A stretch of 64,000 bases of DNA from positions 1,338,319 to 1,402,318 of the forward strand of contig NMRA01000030.1 of the NCBI GenBank assembly GCA_002633005.1, written 5' to 3'. The notes under the pieces are model-generated. The model saw nothing but the letters and a program-made list of their open reading frames with translations, made no database searches and had not been told where the DNA came from. This stretch comes from Phoronis australis. Taxonomy: Eukaryota; Phoronida; Phoronidae. Shown here one piece after another: positions 33,053 to 45,300 of this stretch (positions are counted from its first letter, which is position 1; every line of letters begins with the position of its first letter). The translations under genes and the position numbers were made by a program.

Positions 33053-36000
33053 GTCAGTGGTTCATTTTATCCGATATTTCTCGGCCTAAAGTAGCTGTTA
33101 CCTGTCATGTTCTCGGATTACATTAAGTTATTTCGGTTTCCCATGAGGTTTAGTTTCTTACAGATCTTTTTTCACACTATGCATCGCTTGCATATTTGCT
33201 GCGTTGAGAGAGCTCAGCTCGGCTCGGGGGTCGGTACTAGACCGAGCGGTCCCGCTTTTTCGAACCCGATAGGTATGCAGATGATATTGTAAACTACTGC
33301 TAGAGTAAGCGAACACATCCAAAATTTCTTTTCCCGTTGAGCAAACGTGTTCAATTGGTTGCAGCGTATAATTTTACTTAGAAATTCTCCAGAAAGTAAA
33401 CATTGTGACGCACATAAAATTAGCCTGTGTTACTCAAGCAAGCGACAGTATTCAAAAAAGAGACAGTCTTATTTCGAACAACGGTGAGATAGTTGTCAAC
33501 ATTTGAAAAATAAAAAACTGCACAACTGACTTTAAAACCGGGATATCCGGATAAAAACCGGGGGATTAGGGTATATGGCAAAAGGCAAAGGTGAAAAGTT
33601 CGTCGCAATACACAAAAACCTCCCGGTAGCATTTTTGGCGAACGCGAGACGTAACACCCTCAAGAATCGTCGGTACTTTTAGTGTTTTAGTCAAATGGAA
33701 AATTGCGGGTGTCGCAAAAATCCCATGAAACATCCTGTTCTTATTTCTTTAAAGTCGAACTGGAAAAAATAAACATGTAGCTTGGGAAATCACGATAATA
33801 TATGATATGTCAATTTCGCCGTGTGTCAAGAAACGAGACATTTTGATGGCAAAGACCTGGCACAAAAACAACCGGTTTGTCGTTTTCACAAGTTGCGTGA
33901 AATAAAGTGCCGTCATGTGATGCGCTCCACTTTCAGTCTTACGGAAGTAAGTTGTGCTATCAAATATGTTCAGACACCGACACCGGCACTTGGGAGCATC
34001 CTCCGTCCCCCTAAAACATTTTTGGGACGAATTTAACAATTATATTCTGCATATTTTAGCCGTTTTTCCGTACTAGCCCGCATTCGCGCATAACGTGAAG
34101 CAAAACACCCTTGATCAATTTATGGCAAATTATGGTTCTCCTACTCCATAAACTTTCCCAAATAAATGTGAGACCAGCATGACGACCATCAGTCAAGAGT
34201 AACTAATACACGCACAGAAACAGTCAGAGAGACGTCAAGTGTCACGCGACGCTTAATTTGCACAGATTTCTGACTCCATGCATTTGGCTTAGAATTTTCC
34301 ATGTAAGCTTTTCGTCTAAAATTGTACCAGATGTCTTCAGGTGGTAATGCTGGTGTGGGGAAGGCAGTAGCAAGTGACTTAGCTGGCAGGGGAGCAAGAG
34401 TTCTTCTGGCCTGCAGAAACGAAGAACGGGCAAAGGAAACCATTCGGGAAGTAACTGGTTAGTAATTGATCGCATTATTTAAGGTAAATAAAAAGAGACT
34501 AGGCATCTAATCTTGTGTTCAAGTTTTTGTAATCATTACTTGCACTGTAATAATCACGTAGTCAGTTTGTCAGTTATCGACTATATTTGAGGAGTGTTTT
34601 AGCTGGTGATATGAATCAAGGTAGAGTTCAGTAACACTAGGACCCCACTAAAGAGCAAAAATTCACGAGACTAAGTCACTTTGGCTAGATTTTAGCGGGG
34701 CCGTTACTGAACTCTACCCAGGCTTCTATAATGTTCAATTAGTTGTGAGCCACAATACATGTACGTATCCATGTAAGTACATGTTTGACTAGACTAAGTG
34801 AATCTGGACTCATAAACGGTTGTACAATGATTAGCATTATACAGTACGTGTTGTTGACATTTAGGAGGGAACTTAAGCCGCTTAGAGTTCAAGATGCGTT
34901 TCTGAAAGAGCAGTGCACATAACTGTCACAATCCAAGATTAATATGAATTTTCTTTTAGAGAAAACCGGAAATGTTGACATTCATTTTGTGGCATGTGAC
35001 CTTGGGGATTTAGAATCGGTGCGCCTCGCAGCTCAGATAATTTTGCAAACAGAGGACAGGCTCGATTTGCTAATTAATAATGCAGGTAAGTGACAAGCGG
35101 ACACGAGAAAGAAATCAATTACCTATGAATATATTCACTGTCGGAGTTTTCTTTAACCAAATACGGTGTTGGTGTATGTGGTGGACACGATAGTAAGATG
35201 CACTTAACTATTTAGTAAAACAATGCAGTTGTCCCATAGGATCCTGAAAGAAAAGATTGGAAATAGGAGTAAGGAAAGGGTATTAAAAATATAGAATTGT
35301 GATATCAAATAAAAACTGTTAACAACAAAGCTGGAATAACAAATTGGGGGACTGAACAATTAAACATTACACTGGTACATGGATTTAATGATGCCTATAT
35401 GGATTTACTGTGGCCTTCGTCTGAATCCAGATGTTTCCATATCGTGACGCTATAGTAAAAGACTAAATGTATGCCAAAATTAGCCCTGTTTTTATAGACT
35501 CAGACAGCGATTGCCATTGACACTGTACCTAGCATGTCTATTGTGAATCTGATTTCCTAATTGAATTCTGGCCGGCAAAAAGATACTAAGGTGCCATGTC
35601 ATGGAGATATCTGTATAGAGCAAAACACGTGTAGTGATCTTTAGGCAGACACAGCCCTGATTGGAGTGCACACAAACAATACTAACCCTGTCGACGAATG
35701 GTCACGTGGGATAAACAGTGCTCTGTCATTACTGGTGGTTTATGTTGACGACGGCAATAGTAATGACAATGTGCTCTATTGTGAAATCTTCGGCTGTGTG
35801 GAATATACTGTACAGTGCCAAGCCACAACTGATGATTAACGATGACAATGTCCCCGATTGGGAAGTTTGCAGCTGAGGGATAAACAGTGCTCGACCCCCA
35901 TTGGTGCTTGATGTTGACGATGACTATGATGTTGAAGCTTATGATTGTTATGGCAATGATGGTGATGGTAATGGTGATGATGTTGGTGATAATATGGATG

Positions 36001-39000
36001 ACGATGGTGGTGTTGGTGGAGGTTAATGACGATGGTGGTGGTGGTGGAGGTAATAACGATGGTGGTGGTGGAGGTAATGACGATGGTGGTGGTGGTGGTG
36101 GTGGTGGTAATGGCGATGGTGGTGGTGGAGGTAATGACGATGTCGATGAGTTTGGTGTTTTTATGGTTATGACGATGCCTGTCAGCCTTGATGACCATAA
36201 TCATTACTACAACGGTGTGGTTATATTCTAATGATGGGGAGACATACGATAGGACAGAGATGATGAGTATAACGGATCACGACAAACGAGGACGAGAAAG
36301 TACATGAACGTTCACATTTTATGACATATTTATTATAGTTTTTTTCTACAGTGTCACTGCCGCAGAAGTAAAACGTTTTACTAACCCAAATAGACAAGCC
36401 AAATCCAAAATTTCGTTGTAAATACAATGTCTTGATAGGTTTTTACCACAACCACCGTATTATTGTTTCTTTTTAACAGCGGTATTTTCTGGCTTCTTGG
36501 TTCGCGAAAAAGATGGAAAATTGTATCCGCGCCCACACTTACTACCGACGAAACAAAACTACGACAGCGCATTCGGCATTAACCATCTCGGGCATTTCCT
36601 GCTCACAAACTTGCTTCTAGAGCTACTGAAGAAATCTGCTCCCAGCAGAATTATTGTCGTGAGTTCTGTGGGCCACCGTGTTGTTAAAGAAAGGCTGGAT
36701 TTCCAAAATCCTGTCGACTCTGGAATTAAACGTCCACGTCTTGTTGGGTACCACATTAGCAAACTGGCGAATGTTTTACATGCAAAAGAATTGGCGCGGC
36801 GCTTGTATAGTAAGTAATTTTGACACTAACTGACGCGCTTAGACATTATAACTGACACTATCAGGAATCAATAAAGATTTGTTTTAATAAACTGTTCGGT
36901 ATTTGGTGGCCTTCAGAAAAAATAATTAAGACGAAACTTAATAAATTACGAAGGCAATCTCTTGATCATCGCCTTGACGAACTCCTGTAACGGTTCATCA
37001 TGTTGAAATTGCACATTGTATTTATTTCTTGGATTACTTTCCAACGCACATGCACAATACGTTTTTATATCGGCAACGTTGTAGGTACGCATTCGCAGTT
37101 GACATTTGTGTTTACGAGGCCTCAACACTTAAAAGGATACCAAACCCTGTTTTGGCCTATTGACATCTATTAAAAAAGACTTATCTATCCAATTGTCTGA
37201 AGTAAAATAATGGTCTGTAAGCTCCGACAACCCTCAAAAGTTTGACGGACATTTTGAAAACACTTTTCTAAATCTGCATGAAGTCACTATTTCGTTTACT
37301 TTCACCTGCTTAGATCATAAATTGAGCTTTTCCAATCGAAAGACATCACTAAAATTAACACTTTTCGTAAATTACAGCCATGTACATACTCTCGTTATTT
37401 TATTATTAATTTTTTAAAATTTATAAAAAGTGGGCGGACCTTCAGCCAAACCGCATTATTTATGCGGGGTTGCCAGTGGAAAGATTACTCATAATGCACA
37501 CGAATTAGCTGACGGAAGAAAAACATCTCAAGCACAAACGTTCGAGGTGAGTTAGGTGTTTTGGGACTTCTTGTCGGCAAAACAAGAAATTATAACGTAC
37601 AGACTTTTGGAAATCACAGCTTGGTTTTTACTTGTGAACAACAAGATTAATTTGTTCTGAACCTCGGTTCTCTCAACTATTTCGATCGCTATCCAGAGTC
37701 ATTCGAAGTCGACGTATCAGTGTACTACTACTTGTCTACATTATATAACATACAGCCTTGTGAGTTGTGTTCAATTTTAAACCTGCAATCGAGCCTTAGT
37801 GATTCATGACTTCGCCGAGCTTGGTTGTTAACGTTTCCTCTTCTGGGAGATTATGTACAACTCGGAGGTGCACGATATCAGTTGCTTAAGAGAAATAAGT
37901 TCCCTGCATGACACTGTGATGTTCAATTTCCAGGTCCTGGGACTGGGTTTGCAATTATAGATCACTGGACCTAGTGCATGGGGTAGAAACGATTCCATGG
38001 CTGCATCTCTAAATTACAGTGGCGGATCTAGGATACCATAAAGGGGCCCAACATTTTGTCTTGGGCAATTGTGATTTACGATTGAATGCGAGAACCCAAC
38101 CCGAAAAATGGGGGGCTCGAATTTCTGGTCCTCGTACTACAGAGCTAACAGTGGACTAAAANCCCCCCCCCCCCCCCAAGCAACATGTTAAGTACCGGGA
38201 TTAATTAGTAGACTCAATATTTCCTCGCGCTCTTGCTGTTTTACTTCTTTTGCGGCAACCAAGGAGGGTCAGGAACTCTGGGCCCCCCCTAAATCCGCCT
38301 ATGAATTAATCTACTATTCGCCAAAACCCAATCCTGAACCAAAAGATGATTTCAATGAAAAATCTGATAGTCATACAGTGGTTGTCTTTGTACTTGTTGG
38401 CAAATAAATCCTACAACAATACAAGTAAAAGTTATAAAAATTGTTGTTCTCGTTACTGTGAATGTAGTCAATGAATTACTCTCACTTTAGGGTCGAATCT
38501 GTCGCATGAATAAAATAAATAATTGATAGGATGTCAACCCCTATGAACCAGTTGTTGTTTATAATTCATTTACAAGAGACAAATGTTCCTTATCAGATCT
38601 ACAGTAATGCCGAAACCGCATGAAAATATATATTTACCAATGCTTTCAGGATTTCCAAGTGTTTTGCCTGGAGAAGGTGCACTTGCCTTAGACAAACTGC
38701 AACGAAATGTGTTGACACTGAAGCCAGAGACTGATCAGAATGCGTCTAATTGACATCAGGCATACAGAAACTTTATCTTGGGGCAACAAGGACATCTTGG
38801 GAGACGTGTAGACTGGGTTGCCCAGTTGTGTTTGGACAAAAATATTTAAAGATTTATTGTGACATACAGGCTACACAATTTATCTGAGCACTGAAACCTG
38901 CTTGTGCACAATTATTACTTTGTGAGATGAAAGCGCTTCACTAATCGCGTTGTCACCCGAGTAATTCTGTGATTCAAAGTGGGAGGTCTTCGCCACAACT

Positions 39001-41706
39001 TTATGTTGACTAACAAAAACATGAGTGTCAGATAACTTGTTCCAAACGTTTCAGCATTGGTCCAGTGGCTGTAATGTTAACTGTCAACCTCTTTTGACAT
39101 TTTACCCTAAAAATTCATTATTAACATAAAGCGTTGTCTATATTTCCATTGCTACTCAACATTTCACTAATGCATTATTTAGGCGTCAAATGACTGAATT
39201 GCATGAGAATACTTCAATGGATTCTAAGAGCAAGAGAAATCTTTATCAGCCATTTTGAGGTATAAGTAGTAGGAGTGTGAGAACTAGCCTGAAGATTTGC
39301 TCTTATTTTATGCCCCAGTGGTAAAATAGTAAAACGTCTCAGAATTTTATTATTTTATTATTATTTTCATTATTTTAACACCAGAATATCGTTTATAAAG
39401 GATTTAAACTGAGGTTGAATTGAAATATCTAAAACTTCAAATAAACCTCTGAAAAGTTTTAGACTAAGGTATTCTACCAGTGATTTTGTACACAAAAGAG
39501 AGCATATGTGACGTAGTTTTAGCAGCATGTGCGTTGGCAACAAACGCAAATTTTAAGACAACTAAAGCAACAAATGTACAGACATCACAACTGTCAGTGT
39601 GAACTTTTTATTTCTTTGTATGGTATAAATAGTCCATTTGGATTTTGACTTGCAACAAGAACCTAGAGCATTCTTAAATTAGTTACCGTCATGTAGGTCA
39701 ACATGCCCTAATTTCAAAAAACCAGTCTTGGATTGAACTTTTCAAAATAATGTTTCATAGCTAGACTAGGACAACAACTTCAAAAAATAAACCTTACTCA
39801 GAAGGACACCAAACCCGTTTTTGGCCTATTAAAAGATACTAAAAGCGACTTCCCACCTAGTTCTCTGGAACAAATTAATGCTCTGTAACCATCGACAACC
39901 CTCAAAACTTGGAGGAAATTTTCAAAAGTATGGATACCATAGCTGTAACAAAAGTAATTGCGCCACGGACATCAGTTGATGACTTACCTGTCGAGCAAAA
40001 TCTTTCCTAACTGAGAACGTGTAATAGTCATCTGGGATCGCAGATAAGTCCAGCACCCAAACTGATCTTCATTTCAAATTTTACGGCGGTAATAGTCAAC
40101 TCGAGGACGCTTAGCAAGCCGTTTCAACGGAGGACGACCTATCTTATGCCGAACACCTGCCATTACGTGTTTGGTATGCGTGAACTTGAATTTTGCTTAA
40201 TCTGAAGATCGCGTATGCGTGAGCTCATAATTAAATACACATTAAAGAAATCTGGTGAATATTTTGTTCAATGTAGATCATTTTTGTTATTATTGGTTCC
40301 AAAAGCACTAATTTCACCTGTTAATGAATTATAGTAGCTTGAACGTGATTATTTGAGTGGGTATTCCAAGTTCATGTAGGCTCATGTACGATCTTGAGAT
40401 TATTAACCAAAACTCCAAGTTCATATTTGACACTCGGATCTTCGATTGACACTTCGCCCGGCATCCATTTATTTCTTGGTGCACCACACCAAAACTAAAA
40501 ATTAAGCTAAAAGATCTGTATTAAATTCAGTTCTTTATGAAAAAATTCTATGTCTCGGCGAAGACTATTATTTGGGCTTAGGTTTCGAATAAAAGTGTTT
40601 GCGTAAAGATCCGTTTCATGAAGTTTTTAACAAAAATGAAGCGGAAATAGTGCCTTTAACGGGCAAGGCTTTACGCTTTTAGCGAATTTCACGGCAACTC
40701 TGGGGAAATACCACCCACCAAGAACCATAATACTCAATCTGTGACATAGAGAGTATGACATTTTAGCTTGATTCCTGCTTTTATCGCTCAAGATAGACGC
40801 CAATTATGCATTAGCAGGTGACAGAACGAGGAACGCTTCATCAAAACAGGGTTAAGTATCCTTTTAAAAGAGCATTTCGCCATCTTTAACTGGCTACGAA
40901 GAATCTTAACTATTTACCGAGACAGGAGTATATTTCCGTATATCCAGTATCTAAACCATCAGCGAAACGCTTCAGAATTCATTCGGGGGTGATCAACCCT
41001 AACATGCGAATTCTGAAATGGTGCATGTCCTCCTTGCACGTGACTTGAGTTGGTAGCAGAAATAGAGCATGAATATTGTGAGATTAATTGTTAAGAGAGC
41101 GTAATTCGTTTTTAGCCAGCTGAACTGGGCGATAATATATCAGTTCTGATTCCCAGCTTATGTCCGTGTCTAAATGTCTTCGTGATGGACTTTCAGAAAC
41201 CGGCGTGACAACGTATGCTGTAAACCCAGGAGCAGTTTTCAGTGACGTTGCGTTACGTAACAGAAAAAATTACGGTTATTCGTTGTTGAGCGCGTTGATC
41301 ACTACATATTTGGCAAAGTAAGTAAATATATTGATTACATTCTATATACTTTGCATTCCAGTGAGTATTGCAAGGAATTTATGGGATTTTCTGAGTGACA
41401 CTTATGGACAGGAAGAAACTCCCAGTAACTCTTTTTACAGGTTTATAAATTGCTTCAACATTGTGACAGAGCTCTGAGTTATTCTGTTTGTTTTTTGTGA
41501 ATTCAACTTTTTTAAACTACAGATTTGCGCAACTGACACCCAAGGAGGGGGCGCAGACAATATTGTATTGTGCGCTGGACGAAAAGGTGGCGGTCGAAAG
41601 TGGAAAGTATTACGATGGCTGCGAAGAGAAAGCTGCGGGCCCTTTGGCGCAGGACGAATCACTTGCGCGCCGCCTGTGGCAAGAGAGTGAACTAATGGTG
41701 GAATAA
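32890..41706 (+). CDS. Retinol dehydrogenase-like short-chain dehydrogenase (6 exons)
   Basis: Coding exons are 32890-33052, 34341-34457, 34960-35085, 36480-36809, 41197-41317 and 41523-41706: 1041 nt, 346 residues and a stop, with every junction GT-AG and in phase. The product is a classical SDR of the RDH11/12/13/14 and DHRS13 type, which reduce or oxidise retinoids and other aldehydes with NADP(H) at endoplasmic-reticulum or mitochondrial membranes. Visible features are an N-terminal hydrophobic anchor (residues 5-32), the cofactor motif TGGNAGVG (54-61), ACRNEER after the second strand, NNAA (133-136) where the family has NNAG, NHLGHF with catalytic N170, S197/S198, YHISK with Y226 and K230, NPGAV, and GAQT near the C-terminus. 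The segment between NNAA and N170 is longer than in human RDH11. Which paralogue this is cannot be fixed without a phylogeny. Confidence 0.94.
33053..34340. other. SDR intron 1
   Basis: No recognised repeat or exon. Short ORFs on both strands are chance readings. Confidence 0.6.
34341..34457 (+). CDS. SDR exon 2 (Rossmann cofactor motif)
   Basis: Encodes GGNAGVGKAVASDLAGRG and VLLACRNEERAKE. Acceptor TGTCTTCAG, donor GTTAGT, phase 1 on both sides. Confidence 0.93.
34620..34718. mobile_element. 99-bp palindromic MITE in SDR intron 2
   Basis: Perfect 16-bp terminal inverted repeats, GGTAGAGTTCAGTAAC and GTTACTGAACTCTACC, continue as an imperfect hairpin (GGACCCCACTAAA against TTTAGCGGGGCC). 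A related diverged relic lies at about 42963-43105. Confidence 0.85.
34960..35085 (+). CDS. SDR exon 3 (through LLINNA)
   Basis: Encodes EKTGNVDIHFVACDLGDLES to RLDLLINNA. Acceptor TTCTTTTAG, donor GTAAGT, phase 1 on both sides. Confidence 0.93.
35886..36150 (+). repeat. GGT/GAT microsatellite in SDR intron 3
   Basis: Tract of GATGGT and GGTGGTGGTGGAGGTAATGA units. The Gly/Asp-rich and His/Thr-rich ORFs over it are artefacts. Confidence 0.9.
36480..36809 (+). CDS. SDR exon 4 (catalytic core)
   Basis: Encodes the catalytic N170, S197/S198, Y226 and K230. Acceptor TTTTTAACAG, donor GTAAGT. The split codon with exon 3 is GCG, giving Ala136 in place of the usual Gly of NNAG. Confidence 0.95.
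37133..40863. mobile_element. 3.73-kb TTAA-flanked element in SDR intron 4 (candidate)
   Basis: The left end AAGGATACCAAACCCTGTTTT begins at 37133 after TTAA (37129-37132). The right end AAAACAGGGTTAAGTATCCTT finishes at 40863 before TTAA (40864-40867). TTAA duplications are typical of piggyBac and Kolobok families. A second left-end-like sequence (AAGGACACCAAACCCGTTTTT, about 39807) inside suggests either a nested relative or a tandem rearrangement. No ORF of 60 or more residues is present, so it is non-autonomous. Confidence 0.65.
38018..38303. mobile_element. Small GGCGGAT-end MITE-like repeat
   Basis: CAGTGGCGGATCTAGG at the left faces CCTAAATCCGCCTATG at the right, with GGGGCCC/GGGCCCCCC tracts just inside. 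An N at 38162 sits in a C homopolymer. Similar ends occur at 49424-49577. Confidence 0.6.
41197..41317 (+). CDS. SDR exon 5 (NPG segment)
   Basis: Encodes TGVTTYAVNPGAVFSDVALR and SLLSALITTYLA. Acceptor GACTTTCAG, donor GTAAGT. It follows a 4.4-kb intron filled by a transposon. Confidence 0.93.
41523..41706 (+). CDS. SDR exon 6 (C-terminus)
   Basis: Encodes FAQLTPKEGAQTILYCALDE to LARRLWQESELMVE and a TAA stop. Acceptor TTAAACTACAG. The GAQT...CALDE...SGKYYDGC sequence is typical of the RDH C-terminal segment. Confidence 0.94.
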
Positions 41707-41945
41707 AAATGCAGTTCAGAAAACATAAGAGAAAAGACGCTACCTAGGAACAGGAACTATTGTGAAATTTTGTTATTTATTGGCAACTATGCCAAGAGCG
41801 GACCCGTAAAATAATTTAAATCACTGTTACACACAAAAGCACTATTATTATAATGAACAAGTCAACATTTACGAAATCCTTTCATATGTAAACGCGCTTA
41901 TATTTTGCTATACTCATGTCCCCTCTATCTAAATATATTAATAAA
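41702..41945 (+). terminator. SDR 3' end, candidate polyadenylation signals
   Basis: AATAAA overlaps the SDR stop codon (41702-41707), and a second AATAAA lies at 41940-41945. The latter is the more usual position for a 3' UTR of about 240 bp. The convergent receptor gene ends at 42161. Confidence 0.45.
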
Positions 41946-42160
41946 TATTTACATAGTGAAATATTATTATCACCCTGTATATGATTTACAATTCTTGTTT
42001 CACTCTCCAATAACAGTTGACGTGTTCCAACAAAAAGGATGACGTTTTCTTGACGTCCAGTGATTCCTCATCTCACTCTTGACATGCCAGATTCAGTTGA
42101 AAATAGGACACGTTGATACAGATACGCCATATTTATATGTCAGTACTTTCAAAGAATTGT

Positions 42161-42357
42161 TTATTTCTCAATCTCCGCTAGTTCAGCGTCCAAGTCTAGG
42201 TCAGCTGTCACGTCTAAACCGTCTGTGTCAATATCTGCAAGAAGATCGTCTCCGAGCGTTTCGTCTTCAATCAGGAAATTTTCGCTGTCATCTTCAGTTA
42301 TCTCGAGGGCGTCTTCTGCATCATTTGTCAAGATGGCGTCGTTCTCTTTGATGTCAT
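42161..42357 (-). CDS. Receptor exon 12 (acidic C-terminus and stop; linkage inferred)
   Basis: Acceptor ATATTATATCTTTCAG. Encodes DDIKENDAILTNDAEDALEI, EDDSENFLIEDETLGDDLLA and TADLDLDAELAEIEK before TAA. About one third of residues are Asp or Glu. An AATAAA signal (42165-42160 on the minus strand) overlaps the stop. Confidence 0.65.
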
Positions 42358-45300
42358 CTGAAAGATATAATATTGGCAAGTTGTCTTGGACGACCTTTTG
42401 CTCGTTGATAAAAGAGAATAAGCAACCACAAATACTTTCACAAAATTGAGCTAAAGAGCAGACACTTGCTCGTAATTTGGATTGTCGTTCGATAAGCTTC
42501 AACGAAGTATTTTTTCCAGCACAAATACACAATGCGAGCATTATTTTTACTTGACAAGCAAAGCATAGCCTACAAAATCGGTCTACGGTTTTATCAGGTC
42601 ATATTGTTAACCTTCGCTGGAAGCCCATACAAGCAGCTTTTTGGTCTAAATGTGACATATCGCAAGTGAAAAGATAGAGACGTAGCGTGGGCTACAGGTA
42701 TAAACATCGTGGGGTTCAATTTGGCCTAAATTTTGCATATCAAAACATTAGCTTTGATGGTATCAATGCCCAGAGAAGTAAACATAGTGTAAATGTTATC
42801 GAATATGACATGGATGATAGGCCATTTTTTGCAACATTTCCGACAATTCTGTATTTTGTTTCGACTGCAATGATGACCAGGTGACCCCATTTTTATTCTT
42901 GAGCCCACTATTTCAAATACACACGACCACGGTAGAGCATGTGTGGAAGTGTGACAGAAACCAAGATAGAGTTCAGTAGCTGTCCCGCGGCGAGAAAAAT
43001 CTAGCTTAAATTACGAGCTGTCATTGAAAATAAACGGCGATATCACACAGAATTTCGCGAGATCCTACATTTCTAGTGAGGTACTTGTGTTATTGAACTC
43101 GATTCTATCGTTGGCCAAATGATTGAATACTACGCACATAAATTCCTTGCGTAAGTTAATTCTCTTAGAGGCGTATTAAGTAATCATTTAGAGGAGTAAA
43201 GTAACTTTTAAGTTTGTAAAGTAATTATTTTCAGCGCAAGGAAATTATTTGCGGCGCAAAGTAATTATTTGCGGCGTACTTCATTTCGCAAATAATTACT
43301 TTACGCCATTAAAAGTTACTTTACGCCACAAATAAATATTTTACGCCTCTAATGAAAATTAACTTACGCACGTAATTTACGTGCGTAACGTTCACCTATT
43401 TGGCCAACGATAAGATCCCCATATAGTGAACTAGTCAATTTGACCAACAATACGATCCCTGTATAGTGAACTAGTCAATTAGGTCAACGATGCGATACCT
43501 GTATAGTGAACTAGTTAATTTGGCCAACGATTCGATCCCTGTATAGTGAATTAGTCATTTGGCGAACGATACGATCCCTGTATAGTGAACTAGTCAATTT
43601 GGCCAACGATACGATCCCTGTACAGTGAACTAGACAATTTGGTCAACGATGCGATCCCTGTATGGTGAACTAGTCAATTTGGCCAACGATACGATCCCTG
43701 TATAGTGAACTAGTCAATTTGGCTAACAATGCGGTCCCTGTATAGTGAACTGGTCAATTTGGCCAACGATGCAATCCCTGTGTAGTGAACTAGTCAATTT
43801 GGCCAACGATGCGATCCCCATATGGTGAACTAGTCAATTTGACCAACAATACGATCCCTGTATAGTGAACTAGTCAATTAGGTCAACGATACGATACCTG
43901 TATAGTGAACTAGTCAATTTGGCCAACGATGCGATCCCTGTGTAGTGAACTAGTCAATTTGGCCGACGATACGATCCCTGTATAGTGAACTAGTTAATTA
44001 GGCCAACGATACGATCCCTGTATAGTGAACTTGTCAATTTGGCCAACGATTCGATCCCTGTATAGTGAACTAGTCAATTTGGCCAACGATACGATCCCTG
44101 TATAGTGAACTAGTCAATTTGGCCAAAGATACGATCTCTGTATAGTGAACTAGCAACGCTCTATGTAGACCCGGAAATAAAGTAGACATTTCTCTTAAAG
44201 TAACAAGTAAATGGAGAAGACAGCTGGATAATACTTTCTTTGATGTTTTGGAGTTATTCGGACATAGATATTTGTAATTAGTTGCGCAGTTATATCATAT
44301 CCCTCAGATCTTGGCATCGCTGGTCAGCTGATGTCGGGGTGATTGGTGAAAGTGATAAGTTGCAATTGTAATGAAATAATTAAACTCTCGTTTCATTGTA
44401 TCAATTGCTAACTCACATGATGAATGCTGATTCTGAGATGGCCTTCGTGAAAACGCTGCCGACCTTGCAATGTAGGCCTACTGGATTCACACAAACAACA
44501 TCGACAGTCACAGCTATGCGCTCCAAAACTGAGCTAGATGTTTCTCAGGAAGTAACATGAGTTTGTTACAATCCCGAGTGTGTTGCAAATTCAACCTCTT
44601 GACAGTGACGCTATTCGATATGATTCAAGAGACCGTCCACTCCCGTCCACTTGCATTTACATATTTACATGTACGCAGGGAACGCACGTGAATCGGTTAG
44701 TTTACTCCACCAAATTAAATTAAATATTCAACTGAGATGGTGCACGAAACTGTGATTTCAAATATTGTGTCATCCGGCAGACATTTTTGCACGACATTTG
44801 GCTGCGGGAACCCGCTGAGAATCTCATTAATAAGACTATTGAATGGAGCTAATCTGCTTACGGATGGGTTGAAGGCACATGCATGCGTGAACAGCGTGAA
44901 AATGAATTACCCTTTGTGGACGAATAAGTGGCGCCATGAAACGGCAGAATTTTATGATTTGGGACTGCAGCTTTAGTCTATAGGATATCAAATGTCTTTT
45001 ATAATCCAGGTGAAGTTCGAAATAGCAGAGGATGCAAAACGTTTTAATACTGAAACCGGTGTCCAAGAGCCAGCCCGTTCGGGAACAAGACAGTGCCTCT
45101 GATTGGAGCACTGCTGAGACCGCTGGGGGGGCATGTAAGAAAGGGAACACAGGTTTGTTAATTTGGTACCTGTAGTTGGCGCAACTTTGTTGGATTTAAG
45201 AGAGGCCAACGAGCCGAGTAGTTGAGACTCGGACAGTTTCTGCCTTGATGCCGGCCGGGATGTAGGCTGAGACTCCACATCTATGCTGTCCATTTGATCA

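Noticed and set aside
35836-36231. Long Gly/Asp-rich and His/Thr-rich ORFs on both strands
   Set aside because: They are translations of a GGT/GAT microsatellite and show no real composition or domain.
42358-42541. N-terminal part of the minus-strand ORF ahead of the acidic exon
   Set aside because: It reads through ATATTATATCTTTCAG, a good splice acceptor; upstream residues are intronic.
43406-44155. CRISPR-like array of regularly spaced repeats
   Set aside because: The 40-bp units are contiguous with no unique spacers, in a eukaryotic intron next to a foldback element. It is a minisatellite.
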